Part shown: positions 11,484 to 12,714 of the stretch, one piece after another
Position numbering within the stretch: position 1 is the stretch's first letter
Layout of the letters: the number at the start of each line of letters is the position of its first letter
From: Clostridia bacterium
Lineage (GTDB): Bacteria; Bacillota_E; RBS10-35; JAJYVN01
Assembly: GCA_027335545.1 (NCBI GenBank)
Contig: DAHWHV010000631.1
Coordinates: 1-12,714 of the forward strand
DNA length: 12,714 nt
Direction of reading: 5' to 3'
The notes under the pieces: generated by a model
The model's database searches: none
What the model saw: only the letters and a program-made list of their open reading frames with translations
What the model was told of the DNA's origin: nothing
Program-made: the position numbers and the translations under genes

Positions 11484-12644
11484 GTGTGGTCCTGGCCGAA
11501 GAAGCTTTGGCACTCCACCGCCGGCAAGGTCGGCGCCGCCCTGTTCGCCCTGATGGCGGGCCTTGCGGTGTATTCCGCCTACACCAACAACAGCGCCCCG
11601 CCTCCTGTAGTGAACACCAGGCCGTACATCACACAAATGCAGCAGCAGGGGTTCCTGCCCTCGCACCTCACACAGGCACAGTGGGCGCAGGCGGAGGCGC
11701 AGTTGGGGCTGTCTACTTCCTCGCGGAGCACTTCGGTGTCGAGCACCGGCATCAAAATCGGGTTGCCCCCGGCGCTCCCCGCCCCCGGCTTCGGCGCCCT
11801 CCACATCGTTTCCCAGGACCTGACGCGGAACGCGCTGGTGCAGGTGGTCCCGACGAGTTACGGAGAGGTGTTCCAGGTTCATTCGATGACGGTCACGGTG
11901 ACGCAGTCCAGCGCGGCCTACGCGCTCGATACCGCGTTCGCTTTGGCGGGGACGCGGGGGGGCGGGGGCGCCGCGTCGGTGTGCGGCGCCACGTTGTCCG
12001 CGGGGGCCCACGGCCAGCCGTGGCAGGTCGTGTGGCCGTCCCACGTGCCGCAGTACAGCGGGGGCATCGGGCGCCCCTACCCCGGCAGTGCGGCGTTCCT
12101 GGGCACGTTGCAGCAGGACGGCTACATCCAGTCGTCGCGCGTGGACCTGTCCAACGCGCCCGCGGCCGTGTGGCCGACGAACCTGTGGGCGGAACAGCCG
12201 ACGTTCGGCCAGGTGCTGACCGGAGAGGGCTATCCCGCGTCGTCCGCTGGGGCGCTGGTCAATTCCCTTGCGCCCGGGACGCTGTATGTGAACTTGGAAC
12301 TCGCGTCCAAGCCCGGTGAGGTCCGGTGGCGCGTGTCTGAGTGGAACTACGCGTTTTCTGTGAACACCTCGATGGCGAACCTCGCCTTGAAATGCAACCC
12401 ACACACGACCACGCCGCCGCAGCACCGCCAGACCACACCGCCGACGCAGACCCCGCCCTCCGGTGGCGGCTGCACCGGCGCCTGTGGAGGCGGGCACTGT
12501 GGCCCCCCGACGCCATGGTGGGTGTGCAAATACCATCCCCACAGGACGCTGCAGCAGTGCTACCAGCGAGCGGATCACTGCGTGGGGGCAATCCTGGTGC
12601 CGACGCGGGGCCCCAAGGGGCAGCCGTGGCCGGGGGGGTCGTGA
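11484..12644 (+). CDS. Single-pass membrane protein with cysteine-rich C-terminal tail, unknown family
   Basis: 386 residues from GTG 11484, eight bases after AAAGGGGG (11468-11475); the GTG at 11475 overlaps that ribosome site. Basic N-terminus, membrane helix about 14-33, then an extracytoplasmic region. A Gln-rich helical stretch (48-76) is followed by a Ser/Thr linker and a beta-rich, Trp-containing domain (about 100-303). A Thr/Pro/His linker (306-326) leads to a short tail with six cysteines (330, 334, 339, 348, 359, 366), besides Cys167 and Cys304. The tail includes CTGACGGGHCGPP and WWVCKYHPH, so it is probably disulphide-bonded outside the cell or metal-binding through Cys/His. I do not recognise the family. 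The architecture parallels the two preceding membrane proteins (helix, linker, exodomain), and the three probably work together. Confidence 0.8.
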   Translation: MWSWPKKLWHSTAGKVGAALFALMAGLAVYSAYTNNSAPPPVVNTRPYITQMQQQGFLPSHLTQAQWAQAEAQLGLSTSSRSTSVSSTGIKIGLPPALPAPGFGALHIVSQDLTRNALVQVVPTSYGEVFQVHSMTVTVTQSSAAYALDTAFALAGTRGGGGAASVCGATLSAGAHGQPWQVVWPSHVPQYSGGIGRPYPGSAAFLGTLQQDGYIQSSRVDLSNAPAAVWPTNLWAEQPTFGQVLTGEGYPASSAGALVNSLAPGTLYVNLELASKPGEVRWRVSEWNYAFSVNTSMANLALKCNPHTTTPPQHRQTTPPTQTPPSGGGCTGACGGGHCGPPTPWWVCKYHPHRTLQQCYQRADHCVGAILVPTRGPKGQPWPGGS

Positions 12645-12714
12645 AGCGCGGGGCGGGTCGTGACGCGGGGCGACGGGCGGGACGGTGGTCCGTGGACACG
12701 CCGCCCCGGGACAG
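12641..12714 (+). CDS. Start of a further gene, cut by the window edge
   Basis: A GTG at 12641 overlaps the previous stop by four bases (GTGA), and the frame stays open to the window end (24 codons visible, Arg/Gly-rich). A second GTG at 12692, in the same frame, follows GGGACGGTGGTCC and resembles the shared initiation element seen upstream of other genes here, so it may be the true start. Too little is visible to suggest a function. Confidence 0.4.
   Translation, partial: MKRGAGRDAGRRAGRWSVDTPPRD

Noticed and set aside
10971..12578. A 535-residue minus-strand open frame.
   Set aside because: Low-complexity Arg/His/Gly-rich composition, no plausible start, and it lies opposite two + strand genes with membrane helices and strong ribosome sites.

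Overview
This is a GC-rich window (roughly 70% G+C by eye) in which every credible gene lies on the + strand. GTG, TTG and ATG starts follow strong Shine-Dalgarno sequences. The S-layer homology (SLH) protein, single-pass surface proteins and very high third-position GC suggest a GC-rich, probably thermophilic member of the Firmicutes (something like the Symbiobacterium/Thermaerobacter/Sulfobacillus lineages). That placement is inferred from composition and gene content, not from a marker gene. No rRNA, tRNA, CRISPR array or transposase was seen. The content looks like a plasmid or an integrated mobile replicon.

Layout. (1) 1-309: tail of a small protein with a C-terminal membrane helix, preceded by a 15-bp inverted repeat and followed by a likely terminator (345-370). 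(2) 440-4659: replication module. It holds a D5/P4-type superfamily 3 helicase that carries an unexpected two-helix membrane segment at its N-terminus. An origin-like region follows (about 2358-2631), built from nine copies of a 9-mer in both orientations, a perfect 20-bp inverted repeat, an AT-rich patch and a 28-nt alternating pyrimidine-purine tract. Then come a zinc-finger/TOPRIM primase-like protein and a proline-rich protein of unknown function. (3) 4826-7894: an FtsK/SpoIIIE-type membrane DNA translocase lacking a recognisable gamma domain, followed by a winged-helix protein of the replication-relaxation type. (4) 8252-12644: a surface module of one secreted SLH protein, a membrane-anchored protein resembling the G1 (A4/eqolisin) glutamic peptidase fold, and two unrecognised proteins with one N-terminal membrane helix each, the second ending in a cysteine-rich tail. 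A further gene begins at the right edge.

Two intergenic regions (4657-4792 and 7892-8023) are diverged copies of one regulatory cassette. Each starts at the stop codon of the upstream gene with a CsoR-operator-like sequence, and about 105 bp further on has a 28-nt promoter-like block. One copy precedes the translocase pair and the other the surface module, so these two modules are probably co-regulated. Several genes also share a translation-initiation element close to GGAGGYGGTCCC-NTG.

Working model (inference): a self-replicating element whose helicase may be tethered to the membrane, with an FtsK-type pump and a cell-surface protein set that could serve DNA transfer between cells or envelope attachment. 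The surface module has no obvious match to a classical type IV secretion system and is the most likely place for something undescribed.
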